From an uncultured Lachnospiraceae bacterium (GTDB lineage Bacteria > Bacillota > Clostridia > Lachnospirales > Lachnospiraceae), in NCBI GenBank assembly GCA_947589305.1, contig CANQAP010000001.1:434001-498000 (forward strand): 64,000 nt of DNA. The letters are read 5' to 3'. The position numbers and the translations under genes were made by a program. Shown here in pieces: positions 33,701-42,762 of the stretch. Within the stretch, counting starts at the first letter, position 1. Each line of letters opens with the position of its first letter. Under the pieces are notes generated by a model. The model did not search any database. It was not told where the DNA came from and saw nothing but the letters and a program-made list of their open reading frames with translations.

Positions 33701-36052
33701 GCCTGATTCATTCGATTTTGTATCCGCATAAGCACACAGCTTATACATATTACAATCCGGATCCATGTAACGGTTTTTATATCCGTTGGCACTGGCATCG
33801 GTATAAGCCTTCCAAATCTCATTACTGAATACGATCGGCATGCCGGCATCAATATATGCCATCAACTGTACCAAACGGTCATAGGTGATATCGTTTCCGT
33901 TCATAACCGTATACTGATAAGGATTGTTGTCCTTAATTCTTCCGCCGACAATCCGCTTGATCTCACCGGTATGATTGTACATACTAAAGATTGCCAACGA
34001 ATTCCGATAAATCTCTCTTGCCGTTTCACCCAAACCAAAACCATATGCGTCATGCGCCTTAAATGCCGACATATTACCGCCAATATAGATCAGGTCGTAA
34101 CTGTCGGATACGTCCGTCTTGGAGGTCACATACTCATTACTTGACATCTGCACCAGTTCGATCTGATCGGCACTCATATTCAAAGCATAGGACAGCTTCG
34201 CTTTTGACAGATCCCAATCATAATACTCCTGATCCATCACGCGGGAACCGTCTGCCTCCGTCGTCATATAATTATCGATCTCGGAAGAATTTAAGACATT
34301 CGCCGGAATCGTATAGTAGTTGCCGACCGGCTTCGTCGCATCGTACTGCACATAATCGCCCGTACCGGTCTTGGTTACATTCGTATATTTATCCAGATTG
34401 GTATTAAAACCGGTCTGTGAATACGCCAGCTCCAAATCGATCGGATAACACGGCTGTAATTCCAACACACGGAACGCCGTGGTCGAAACCGAACCGCTCG
34501 CACCGCCGGATCCGCTGCCCGCATACGTGCGGAATGTACTCTTATTGATCAGTGCCACGACCTGTGACACCTTCTTCGGATTATTTGCCGGATTTCCTGC
34601 CAGCGTCTCCATATACTGAAGACCGACTACCAGCACATTGCTGCGTTTTGCATATCCGGTCGTCGTGATCGACATATCGATCAATTTTCCATAGTTTGTA
34701 GACGTATCGATCGTCAACTGCTCTTTATTTCCGGTATTACCAGAAGAACCGGTACTCGTGTTATCCGGTAAGGTACCATATAAGATATAAGTCAGTCCGT
34801 TTACCGTCTCGGTCGATAACGCATTCAAAGCCGGACGGAGTTCCGGATCTATGAAATCTTCTCCGGCAGATGCGGAATAAGCATCCGGGGCAATGAAGAT
34901 AAAATCGTATTTATGAATCTTTAACGGATTACCGTCCGCATCCGTCTGCACCGTACCGGCTGCATCCGTCAACGGTACAAAATTGCCTTCTGCATCCGTC
35001 ACATACAAATCCGCAACCGTTAATTCTTTTGCGGACTTTTCCGTCACCTGAGATACCGTCGGCAGGTTATCGATACTGCTTCTGGTACCGAACACGCTGG
35101 TCAGACCGTCAGCGGTCATCCACTCTGCAACCTTATCGATCGCTGTAGTATCACCCATATTCGGACCGTGGATATATAAGACATTCAAAGTCTTTTCAGA
35201 GTCGCCGTTACGCATCCAGTACTGATCCCATGATGCGTAGTTGCTTGGTTTTGTCAGATTATTAACCTGATATGTTGTAAACTTAGATCGAATATCCGTC
35301 ATATATTCTTCTAAAACTGTCTCTGTATCTGCATCAGCCGTCCAATCGGAGACATTCGTCGTCTTGGACATCTTCCACCGATTCTTAAAATCGACATTCA
35401 GCATATCATACACTACAGACGTATCGGTCGTCGGTGTCGGCATGATATCCGGCGTTCCTCCGTCATCCTTTAATCCATAGTTCATGATCAACGGTTTATT
35501 CAGACCAAACGCATAATTGTGCAACGCTTCATACAGATTCTCTGAGATCGCACTGCCATCCTGATAAGCCGTACTGGAATCGGCGTACATATAGATCAGA
35601 TCCGCCTTTCCCAATTCCGTAGCCACATCATCCGACGATAACGCATTCAATTCACCGACAGACTTTACGATCAACTGTACCTTGCCTGCCGCCATCAGTT
35701 CCGCGATCGTGCGGTTATCATTAATGATAGAGTCCGTAAATCCGGTTCCCGTAAAGAAATCCGCTACCGTCTGACTAATTCCCAAACCGTTTGGTACGAT
35801 CACATATACATAGTACATGCTGCTGTCATAGGCAGGATCCGTACTGGTATTCGCCGAATTGGAATTCTCGATAATGTGATCGATCTGTGTCATGGAAGCC
35901 GTATTCTCGGCATTTTCCGCTAACATAGAATAATCAAAATCATCTACTGCATTGGTCTTTAATGACAAAGATACCCAAATAGAAGACGCAACCAACACAC
36001 AAAGTACAATCATGATACCAAATATGATTTTTGATTTTTTACTTTTTAACAT
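30743..36052 (-). CDS. Giant DUF5057-like surface protein of the pilus locus
   Basis: A protein of about 1769 residues, starting at ATG 36052 (MLKSKKSKIIFGIMIVLCVL) with AAAGGAG 7 bases upstream; a longer frame to 36085 would overlap the previous stop. An N-terminal membrane anchor (about residues 7-31) is followed by a large extracellular part. Repeated segments such as FRVLELQPCYPIDLELAYSQ, VSDSYDLIYIGGNMSAF and ARILEIMPMTQANC look like the DUF5057 family, and YDFIFIAPDAYSAS and SLLMTHDNLTYSN resemble ThuA/amidotransferase-like folds. No LPXTG is present. It is the last gene after four minor pilins; I infer a pilus tip or surface component. No catalytic motif is visible. Confidence 0.8.
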   Translation of the reverse strand: MLKSKKSKIIFGIMIVLCVLVASSIWVSLSLKTNAVDDFDYSMLAENAENTASMTQIDHIIENSNSANTSTDPAYDSSMYYVYVIVPNGLGISQTVADFFTGTGFTDSIINDNRTIAELMAAGKVQLIVKSVGELNALSSDDVATELGKADLIYMYADSSTAYQDGSAISENLYEALHNYAFGLNKPLIMNYGLKDDGGTPDIMPTPTTDTSVVYDMLNVDFKNRWKMSKTTNVSDWTADADTETVLEEYMTDIRSKFTTYQVNNLTKPSNYASWDQYWMRNGDSEKTLNVLYIHGPNMGDTTAIDKVAEWMTADGLTSVFGTRSSIDNLPTVSQVTEKSAKELTVADLYVTDAEGNFVPLTDAAGTVQTDADGNPLKIHKYDFIFIAPDAYSASAGEDFIDPELRPALNALSTETVNGLTYILYGTLPDNTSTGSSGNTGNKEQLTIDTSTNYGKLIDMSITTTGYAKRSNVLVVGLQYMETLAGNPANNPKKVSQVVALINKSTFRTYAGSGSGGASGSVSTTAFRVLELQPCYPIDLELAYSQTGFNTNLDKYTNVTKTGTGDYVQYDATKPVGNYYTIPANVLNSSEIDNYMTTEADGSRVMDQEYYDWDLSKAKLSYALNMSADQIELVQMSSNEYVTSKTDVSDSYDLIYIGGNMSAFKAHDAYGFGLGETAREIYRNSLAIFSMYNHTGEIKRIVGGRIKDNNPYQYTVMNGNDITYDRLVQLMAYIDAGMPIVFSNEIWKAYTDASANGYKNRYMDPDCNMYKLCAYADTKSNESGNILKNWEIRQKYSGNSAIQFEDYYVSVEEKAIGNPDGFYGSSDTVLVFDDNDLNNQLYNCVYGVNSSTRPKYVIDTTAVAYVEGDTSTELTERTVNWKIKLLNVVEGHTYEAYLLEDQNDNAVFEANANPTERLSKTTFSGDTAELSYTYPSDDFGAFFWKILVQDTTTGASTGYSAITCFAKLEDQPKKQARILEIMPMTQANCASGNPSSPDGHTFYLDKNYQQSSGNPYLYSSYGTAKQNSYGYCPILHSPGNGSAEVSFNSNLIARATEDGNYQGLTDMNMGKYMSNLSVNRYDSGAGHEDRDYNYMDLVSDEYDFSLDIMYMDDIEFYAKAARTSTEDEREAYLTQAENAKKIYDNYLTEGTAEYEELKEVEDALRQALMDIRDGKGYSASYQGLDWEGKPATKWDGTPDIQNLSYNDYNTYGIDQMLQSRDYFRFFYLNTAVYHGSNYCQNAYLFYLGVYKPYIDVHDKMVDAYRKYRHYSMMAYGPDEYLRMNYDVIVVGFLDDYANDFTDFSQDATDDLLAFTNYVDEEGEEDGGSLLMTHDNLTYSNVQGHALNLTATMKDVMGANPYGHLTAVAGTDGNGIPKYSSTDSKRYFLTNISSDSSMDFSVNSALNGTDWNNKIGSWLDSQGVSSHTNKLGLPGYTDIFNVYETNNGYSLRYTYAEFQIENAIKYNMQITGPLNVTGSSKATQVNRGVVTTYPFYIASDLRVSNTHSQSYTLDLENKDVSVWYTLAADNVSTAGSSGGTDYSLMKENSSYYAATPKDGANNYYIYSIGNVVYCGAGHALITGDERDNNDERRLFLNVLINMASRSKPKPEEPEIAIYDPDGTEAPNGSIVKQDTDGFYLNVTSTSSYPEFGFGMKNIAETQTVTDIKVYYDLDFDAANPDNEYYDNEDHVLLPLPANILEILNSISSDGTRGVYQLNRTDIPTLVTQPYYFAKYGGKYTYIVIRAELDDGTVLYQRIKINISRNLLDLT

Positions 36053-36084
36053 ATTTTGCTCCTTTCTATAGTTTATCTTTCTCA

Positions 36085-36933
36085 TTATGGTTCCGGCGGA
36101 GCCTCGGAAGACCCATCGCCGCTCATAACCGGAGCCGGTTTCGGAAACAATACATAACTGTTACGAATCGTGATCATTCCCTGTGCCGTGTTCTCCGTTT
36201 TCTGTTTTTGGAAATCCATATCAAGATAAACCGCATTTTCCTCTGCGATCGCATATCCCTTTATGGTCTCTAGGTTATTGCAGACTAAATCCGCATTGGT
36301 ATCGTCCACGCTGCTCGGCGGTAAAATACAGGTACCCGGATCTTTCGCTGTCACATTGTTGGATTCACCCGGATTGAAATATACTTCCTCTCCGCCTGAC
36401 GAAACTGCAAATGTATCCGAACCGACTGCTTTCACCGATGTATCACGCAACGGGCCTTCCGTTCGTGTCATATACACTTTGTTGTCCTTAAAGTAATACA
36501 CATCAATGATCTGCCGGTATGGCATAGAAAACGCTTTCCCCTGATGTATGCCACTCAAATTTATTTTCTGTTCATAAGAGATGCAGATATAGTCAATGAC
36601 ATTGGTATCCACCGTATCGATCTTAAAATCATCAAATGCCTTTACCAAATAACCGGAGCCGGATGCCACAGCCGACGCACCGGTATCTTTTGAATTCCGA
36701 TATTCGTTACCGTTGCTTCCGATACGGATCTCTGAAGCCTGCATTATCTTATCCGCAATCATATCATAGACTTCCTGACCGGTTCTCTGCAATTCGATAT
36801 CATTTCTGGTTGTGGTATACACATTAGTCGTACTACCCATAAAGCTTGCCAATGCCACCATGATCAACGACAGAATCGCAATCGCAATCAGTAATTCTAC
36901 TAATGAAAAGCCTTGATTGTGTGTTTTTTTCAT
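36085..36933 (-). CDS. Minor prepilin, GspJ/PilW-like
   Basis: A 282-residue type IV prepilin. The leader MKKTHNQG ends at a class III cleavage site before FSLVELLIAIAILSLIMVA, with glutamate at position 5 of the mature protein. The remainder is a globular beta-rich domain of GspJ-like size with NVYTTTRNDIELQRTGQEVY after the helix. The last 20 residues are Pro/Ser/Glu-rich. It follows the GspH-like pilin by 21 bases and precedes the giant gene. GspJ-type pilins sit in the tip complex below GspK and next to GspI. Confidence 0.88.
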   Translation of the reverse strand: MKKTHNQGFSLVELLIAIAILSLIMVALASFMGSTTNVYTTTRNDIELQRTGQEVYDMIADKIMQASEIRIGSNGNEYRNSKDTGASAVASGSGYLVKAFDDFKIDTVDTNVIDYICISYEQKINLSGIHQGKAFSMPYRQIIDVYYFKDNKVYMTRTEGPLRDTSVKAVGSDTFAVSSGGEEVYFNPGESNNVTAKDPGTCILPPSSVDDTNADLVCNNLETIKGYAIAEENAVYLDMDFQKQKTENTAQGMITIRNSYVLFPKPAPVMSGDGSSEAPPEP

Positions 36934-36954
36934 TTCAATCTCCTCCTCACTAGC

Positions 36955-37500
36955 CTAATCCTGATACGTTTCGTAGAAAATGCCCGTATTCTTTGTCAAA
37001 TTCACATTTGATATCAACTCACCGTTTCCGCGGTAGAATGAAAACTTACCGTCTCCCACAAGCACAGAACCGTCACTCTTCTGAAACCGAATCACTATAC
37101 TGTTCAGCGTCGATCCTTCATAAGCCACTCTGCCGCGCCGCAGGATCTTTACCGGATTACTGGTACCGGCATAATCATAATAACTGCTGCTGTCCAAGGT
37201 CGGATCACCAGACACGTCTGTTTTGAATCCGTCATCCCAGTATCCCCGTTCTACATAATAGCAATCATCATCCGGGTCATAATACAGACGCATTGCCATT
37301 CTGGAATCCTGTGACATAGTTGCCGTCCGCAACGTGCTTAATTCCGATTCAAAGGTAGACACGGCTTTTTTATAGTTTGCGGAATCAACCGAACGCCATG
37401 TCACAAGTGATACAGCCGATAAAATACCGATGATACCGATCACAATAATAAGTTCCACCATTGAATAGCCCTTGTTATTCCTACGTTTCCCTTTTCTCAT
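36955..37500 (-). CDS. Minor prepilin, GspH/FimT-like
   Basis: A 181-residue prepilin with leader MRKGKRRNNKG cut before YSMVELIIVIGIIGILSAVS, glutamate at position 5. The globular part includes RTATMSQDSRMAMRLYYDPD and VAYEGSTLNSIVIRFQKSDG, fitting the GspH fold. It lies 11 bases after the PilX-like gene and 21 before the GspJ-like gene, so the four minor pilins form one block. A ribosome site ahead of the ATG is not especially strong, consistent with low expression. Confidence 0.88.
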   Translation of the reverse strand: MRKGKRRNNKGYSMVELIIVIGIIGILSAVSLVTWRSVDSANYKKAVSTFESELSTLRTATMSQDSRMAMRLYYDPDDDCYYVERGYWDDGFKTDVSGDPTLDSSSYYDYAGTSNPVKILRRGRVAYEGSTLNSIVIRFQKSDGSVLVGDGKFSFYRGNGELISNVNLTKNTGIFYETYQD

Positions 37501-37511
37501 GCAACCACCAC

Positions 37512-40052
37512 CTATTCCGCATTCTTCTTCCAGTTCGTGTATTGAAGCACGTCGCCGACTTCAATCTGTCCGACCGGAACACCTTCTGAACTGTTATCTG
37601 CATCCGCTGCGGTAAAATCTTTGAAGATATCACAGATAAAGGAATACTCGTCTGATGATTCTGCCGTCCGCAAAATGGTCTTGATGATCTCGGCATTTGC
37701 CGTGAATGTCATCTTGTGATCCACAAAAATCTTACTTCCGGTTATGATCAACCCTTCAAAGCTCTGCACATCGTCTGCAAAATGTACATCACCTTTTGTT
37801 ACAATCAGACCCTGCACTTTTCCGTTTGCATCCGCTGCCGACGCATCCACGGTCACATCACCGTCTTCCACGATCCAAATATGATAAGTACCTATAGTCT
37901 CTCCTCGGATATTCCTCTCGATCTTAGACAGATCCAAGAAGCGGTTGATTGGAGTAATGGTTCCGCTATCCATCGCGGCAACAGTTGCTTCCGCAGCCTG
38001 TTTTTCAGCAAAAACCGTTGAGTCCGTTGCATAGTCTTCGCTATGGAACGCCTGCAATTCATATTTCATTTCTTTATAATCACTGTTATAATCGGAAGCT
38101 ACCTGATTCAGAGTCGGAAGCGGCGTTCCGTTTGATCCCATCAGTCTGCTTGCGCCTTTAATGGTCATGGAAGCATTTGTACCAAGGTTTAACGCTCCCT
38201 TGGTGGTATATGCGCCACTGGTCGCTACCGACGTAGCATCCGAGATGTTCAACTGCGTCAGTTGGAAATCCGCAAAACTAGTCACATTTGCAAGATCAGT
38301 AGCCTGCTCATAGCCCGGTAAAGTCGGCAACGTGTTTGCATACCAGTTAAAAAATTCCGCAGATGCAGTCGCATCTTTGAGTTTCAGGAAATAAAACGTA
38401 TTGCCGGAAAGCTGACAGGTGACCACCATATCATTTGGATCCACCCATCCCCTGTCCTGAATCTCGTCAACGATCACCGAATTAAATGCCGAATACTCGG
38501 TAAATACCGGTTCTACCACTCCGTTTGTCTCACGGGTTGCCAGCGGCATATATGCCAACTGGTTACTCTTAACCGAAATGGATTCACCGGTCTGTACATC
38601 CGTAAATGCCGTATTTGTATAGGTCGTCGTTGCCGAATTGTTCTCAAAATCTAACGATACATTCTTTTCTCTGGATGTTTCAATGTACGCACGACCGGCT
38701 ACATGCAGAGTGTTCAGCATAGAGAAATCCAAGTTAGCCGCATTGCCGTTTACCACGATCGCGCTACTGTTAAAATGATCCTTCCCCTGAAGGGCATAAT
38801 CCGATAAATTCTGATCGGATGTATCCTGTGAATAGTTATATCCGTAATACCGACCGACCAAAGTCACATCCGCTTTGTCTCCGTCAACCTGTAAATCATC
38901 TGCGATATATGCGTTTGCATACATGGTCAAAGAACCCTCATCCGTATGCAGCCCTACCGTTCTGGTCGAAGACGGTGCGACTACGATATTATCCGCCCAA
39001 ACATTTGCCAATCGGGTCCGGATCGTCTGCGAACCTACCGTCAGGTTGGAAGATGTGATGCCATAGATACTGATCGATCCGTCATTGATCACGGAAATAC
39101 TACCCGGCACTATGACTTTATCCGCACTGATACTTAAATTGGTCCCGTCCGCATACAGACCGGAATAACGGCTCCGATCCGCAACGCCGTCTAAAGCCCC
39201 TAGCTCTACAGCCGAATAATTGGAAACCGCCACCGGATAGTCTTTGTTATAAAAATCCGATGCGGCATAGATATCACCCGTGATCATAACGGAATTTGCC
39301 GTGGTATCCGCCACATTGGCATCCAACTCAAATTCCGCGCCTCTATCTGCGATCATCGCAAAATCATATAATGCACTGTCCAAGCGGTCCGCGCTGCTGA
39401 AAGCCACGCCGAATCCCGGCTCTGTGATCTCTAAATCCGTCGTGATCGTCTGCTGATAACCGTCTGATGTGGTACGGCTTACCATGATATTATGTATCAC
39501 GACCTTATCGTATATGGTATTACCGTCTGCATCCGTCGTGGTCACAAATTCCGTATAAAGAGCCGGTCGATTCAGATATGCCGTATTATCAACCAATACA
39601 GCATCCGTCGTATCCGCAATGAAAGAAGACAGATGGGTATATAACTGCTGCTGCGAACGATATCGGTCGTCATTTGCGATCTCATCCATAAACTTCTGTT
39701 TCAGCAGTGCATTCATCTTATCCGTATCCGCCTGTGTGGTCGGAACCGTCCAGCCGACTACCGTACCGTCCGGCTTTACTTCATACTGGACCATAACTTC
39801 TACTGTATCCGAATATGCCGTCATCAGATGGGTGATCGAATCGTTACCGATCCCCGTATAGATATCATCCAAGGCTTTTTCCAATTCATAGAAGTTATTC
39901 TTATTATCCAGATTTGTCCGGCACTCCCGATAGTAATAACCTACGGATGCCAAAATCACTGCCACCAGAATACCCATACACGCAATCGTCACCAACATGA
40001 AGATGAAGGTATTACCGCTGTTATCCATTTTTTGTTTTCTTTTTCTAAGCAT
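37512..40052 (-). CDS. Very large GspK/PilX-like prepilin with probable beta-helix domain
   Basis: An 846-residue protein whose N-terminus, MLRKRKQKMDNSG before NTFIFMLVTIACMGILVAVI, is a class III leader with no glutamate at position 5, as in GspK, the pilin that caps the tip. It ends one base into the overlapping TAATG with the previous gene and has AAGGGGG 8 bases upstream. After the pilin helix come about 150 mixed residues, then long runs of short beta strands with repeated SISADKVIVPGSISVINDG, NIVVAPSS and VDGDKADVTLVG, which suggest a right-handed beta-helix or bactofilin-like repeat. Known GspK/PilX proteins are usually 200-400 residues, so the size is unusual. Confidence 0.82.
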   Translation of the reverse strand: MLRKRKQKMDNSGNTFIFMLVTIACMGILVAVILASVGYYYRECRTNLDNKNNFYELEKALDDIYTGIGNDSITHLMTAYSDTVEVMVQYEVKPDGTVVGWTVPTTQADTDKMNALLKQKFMDEIANDDRYRSQQQLYTHLSSFIADTTDAVLVDNTAYLNRPALYTEFVTTTDADGNTIYDKVVIHNIMVSRTTSDGYQQTITTDLEITEPGFGVAFSSADRLDSALYDFAMIADRGAEFELDANVADTTANSVMITGDIYAASDFYNKDYPVAVSNYSAVELGALDGVADRSRYSGLYADGTNLSISADKVIVPGSISVINDGSISIYGITSSNLTVGSQTIRTRLANVWADNIVVAPSSTRTVGLHTDEGSLTMYANAYIADDLQVDGDKADVTLVGRYYGYNYSQDTSDQNLSDYALQGKDHFNSSAIVVNGNAANLDFSMLNTLHVAGRAYIETSREKNVSLDFENNSATTTYTNTAFTDVQTGESISVKSNQLAYMPLATRETNGVVEPVFTEYSAFNSVIVDEIQDRGWVDPNDMVVTCQLSGNTFYFLKLKDATASAEFFNWYANTLPTLPGYEQATDLANVTSFADFQLTQLNISDATSVATSGAYTTKGALNLGTNASMTIKGASRLMGSNGTPLPTLNQVASDYNSDYKEMKYELQAFHSEDYATDSTVFAEKQAAEATVAAMDSGTITPINRFLDLSKIERNIRGETIGTYHIWIVEDGDVTVDASAADANGKVQGLIVTKGDVHFADDVQSFEGLIITGSKIFVDHKMTFTANAEIIKTILRTAESSDEYSFICDIFKDFTAADADNSSEGVPVGQIEVGDVLQYTNWKKNAE

Positions 40053-41575
40053 TAGTAATCCCCCTTTGAAGTATCAAACGTCGTTACATTGCCTGTTCGT
40101 GTATTTTCCAATTCCACTACTATGTTATAAATACGTCCCTGCTCAGAATAACGTTCATCCTGATCTAAGGACTTGACTACCTTGTTGACATCAAAGTTCG
40201 CATTGACTGATAATTTTGAATTTCTCAATCCGGAAGGCGGTCCCGATACTACCTGTAGGGTCGGATTTCCTTCCGCATCAGCCGGTCCGACTAAAATATT
40301 CGTGTAAATCTCAACCGGCGACTGATTCCATGCGGTTTCCGAAATCATCGCATTCGCATTCGCCGCAGCCGTAATATCCAAACCGGTACCACCCACCATA
40401 AAGGATACGGTATTCATGAAATTTGTACCGGATTTCTCATCACGATAACCGGCTGTATCCTGCGGGATCAGATCCTGTGGCGTTGCAGGCGTGCCGCCCG
40501 GCGCCGCCGTCAGATTGTCCGGTGAAAGATCCGCCACCTTTGAGTTATTCTCTGCCGTTCGAATTACATATACTTTTATCTTTTCTCCCGACAAATTGTT
40601 CTGAACATAAATGACATCATCCCCGTAGTTGGTCTCATACAGGAATTCATTATACATCAGATAGATCGGAGGAAGTTCCTTAAACTCCTGTTGGAATGCC
40701 ACATAAGTCAACACTTCTTCATCTGCGGACAGGACATCATATAAATCATTGACATCCTGATAGGTCAACTGACAGGTCACTCTGTACGGCTTCGTCGGAT
40801 CGCTAAGCGGATCGACTGTGATCGTGATCCGTTTTTCAATATCGTCCTCAATCGTCTGCTGTCCGTTCTTGATCAACAGAGCCAAATCCCTGTCGTTTTC
40901 ATCATCTGACTTTTCCAAACCGGATACAATAGCAGTATAAAACGCATTACTTGCCGTGATATCATAGGTGGACGCCTGTGTGATGATCGCCGTCGTGTTG
41001 ACGTCCAAGCTGGAGAGATTCCGAAGATTTACAGAGTTCGGATCCTCATAGCCTTCTGTCGAATTCAGTTCCGCCATAGCATATGGCAGGGTATTCATAC
41101 GAATGGTAACATTGTAATCCCGATAGTCCACATTGGTCGAACTTCCCTTAAAGACAAATTCACGCACCAATGCTTCTTTTTGGGAAGCCGTCATATTATA
41201 GGTATTAATCTTTTTATATAAGTCCGTAATCTCATCAGGATCATAAGCGGCAGCAGTAACCTGTGTTCCTGCCGTACCATCCGCTTTTACGGAATAATAC
41301 TGCCTGCTGACTGTGATCGTACTGCTGTCAACATTCAGATTATCACTTAACGCCGCCAGATCCGATGCCGTATAAGTATCCTGTAACGGCATCTGCTTTA
41401 CGGTCTCCACCAGAGATTTTGCATAATCGGTTGCAGCCTGTTGATCATCCGCCCGTTGTCCGATCCGGATCCCGCTTGCAAGCTGCGTGATGATAGGAAT
41501 GATACATATAACAAAGACTACAACCGCAATCAGAATTTCTATTAAGCTGACACCTTGGTTATTCTTTCCTTTCAT
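40052..41575 (-). CDS. Large minor prepilin, GspI/PilV-like
   Basis: A 507-residue prepilin with leader MKGKNNQG cut before VSLIEILIAVVVFVICIIPI and a glutamate at position 5. The helix is followed by RADDQQAATDYAKSLVETVK-like residues typical of GspI/PilV and then a long extracellular region of unknown fold. The stop overlaps the next ATG (TAATG). GspI usually has about 120-200 residues, so this is again an enlarged minor pilin. It follows the PilO-like gene by 14 bases. Confidence 0.85.
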   Translation of the reverse strand: MKGKNNQGVSLIEILIAVVVFVICIIPIITQLASGIRIGQRADDQQAATDYAKSLVETVKQMPLQDTYTASDLAALSDNLNVDSSTITVSRQYYSVKADGTAGTQVTAAAYDPDEITDLYKKINTYNMTASQKEALVREFVFKGSSTNVDYRDYNVTIRMNTLPYAMAELNSTEGYEDPNSVNLRNLSSLDVNTTAIITQASTYDITASNAFYTAIVSGLEKSDDENDRDLALLIKNGQQTIEDDIEKRITITVDPLSDPTKPYRVTCQLTYQDVNDLYDVLSADEEVLTYVAFQQEFKELPPIYLMYNEFLYETNYGDDVIYVQNNLSGEKIKVYVIRTAENNSKVADLSPDNLTAAPGGTPATPQDLIPQDTAGYRDEKSGTNFMNTVSFMVGGTGLDITAAANANAMISETAWNQSPVEIYTNILVGPADAEGNPTLQVVSGPPSGLRNSKLSVNANFDVNKVVKSLDQDERYSEQGRIYNIVVELENTRTGNVTTFDTSKGDY

Positions 41576-41589
41576 GAAATCACTCCATT

Positions 41590-42750
41590 CTAACGATATA
41601 CATTAATGCTTCCTGCTCTGTTCACGATCTTAACACGCTGTGCAGTTTCATCGCCTGCGATCTTCACATACAAGGTCTTGTCAGATGTATTTTCAATCGT
41701 CAGATTAATCTTATTTACATCCGATTCATCCTTCAGATCCGAAGACTGTATCAACAGCGTCAGATCTTCACCCGGATCAAAGGTCTTTGACTTCGTCTCC
41801 GTACCGATCGAATATTCTACCGTGTAGGTTCCGTCATCGCCTTTTGTTACCTTCATGGATACCGCTTCCGTTTCATTTTTGCTGCTGGTCAAGTTATCGC
41901 TACCGCTATTTAATCCAACTAATTTTCCGGATGTATCACTGGTCGTCGGATTCAAAGCGATATACAGATCATAATCCGTGCGGATCGCATCGCCGTTGTC
42001 GCCGGAAAACTTAGAAACACTGCCGCCGCCCGCACTGGTAAATACATTGTCAACACCGGTGTCGATATCGTCAAGATCCACATCTACCTGTACATCTCTG
42101 TCTTCACCGACAATATGGTACATGTTCACTAACAGATCGCCCGTATAGAGCAATTCATCGCCTTCTCCCTCTGTTGAGAGATTTACTTCGTCGATCGTCA
42201 TGCGGTACGGATATGCTGCAATAAAGTCAATAAACTTCTTGACTCCCTCATAGGAACCATAATACTGCAACGTCATCGTTGAAGCATAGCATTCATAGCT
42301 TGCAGCCGGCGTCTGCGGTGCCGGTGCTTCTCCTTCTGCCGGAGCCTCACCTTCCGCCGGAGCCTCTGCCAACTGACCTTCCGCATTGCTGCCGCCCAGT
42401 ACATAGAAGCTGACCGGTCTCGTCATTCCCTGTTCTTCCACATCATAATCGATATCTTCGTTATTACGGACGCCCTGAATCAGTTCGATCATATACTCCT
42501 GATTCCAGTTTGAAGGGAATTCCGCCAGCTTTGCGTCGAACATCGCATAATTTGCGGCTGTTTCCTCCAAATACTCGTCGCGATGGGCATCCATTGCCAT
42601 CAGTTCATTATACGTTGTCTGTAAGTTTTTGATCTCCCCTCTGATGGCTTTGGTCTCTTCATTCGTCGGTTTGATCAATAAAAACCATGAGGCAACCACA
42701 ATCGCCACACTCAGTCCTCCGAGTAATAACTTCTTATAAGTATCATTCAT
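41590..42750 (-). CDS. pilO: PilO-like alignment protein
   Basis: A 386-residue bitopic membrane protein. One membrane helix (about residues 8-25), then a coiled coil (KAIRGEIKNLQTTYNELMAM) and a ferredoxin-like periplasm-side domain (YYGSYEGVKKFIDFIAAYPY), as in PilO. A low-complexity linker repeats the unit APAEGE near residue 130. The C-terminal 150 residues exceed normal PilO length and have no recognised fold. With PilM and PilN it links the cytoplasmic motor to the pilus through the thick wall. It lies 12 bases after pilMN. Confidence 0.82.
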   Translation of the reverse strand: MNDTYKKLLLGGLSVAIVVASWFLLIKPTNEETKAIRGEIKNLQTTYNELMAMDAHRDEYLEETAANYAMFDAKLAEFPSNWNQEYMIELIQGVRNNEDIDYDVEEQGMTRPVSFYVLGGSNAEGQLAEAPAEGEAPAEGEAPAPQTPAASYECYASTMTLQYYGSYEGVKKFIDFIAAYPYRMTIDEVNLSTEGEGDELLYTGDLLVNMYHIVGEDRDVQVDVDLDDIDTGVDNVFTSAGGGSVSKFSGDNGDAIRTDYDLYIALNPTTSDTSGKLVGLNSGSDNLTSSKNETEAVSMKVTKGDDGTYTVEYSIGTETKSKTFDPGEDLTLLIQSSDLKDESDVNKINLTIENTSDKTLYVKIAGDETAQRVKIVNRAGSINVYR

Positions 42751-42762
42751 AATTCTTCCCTC

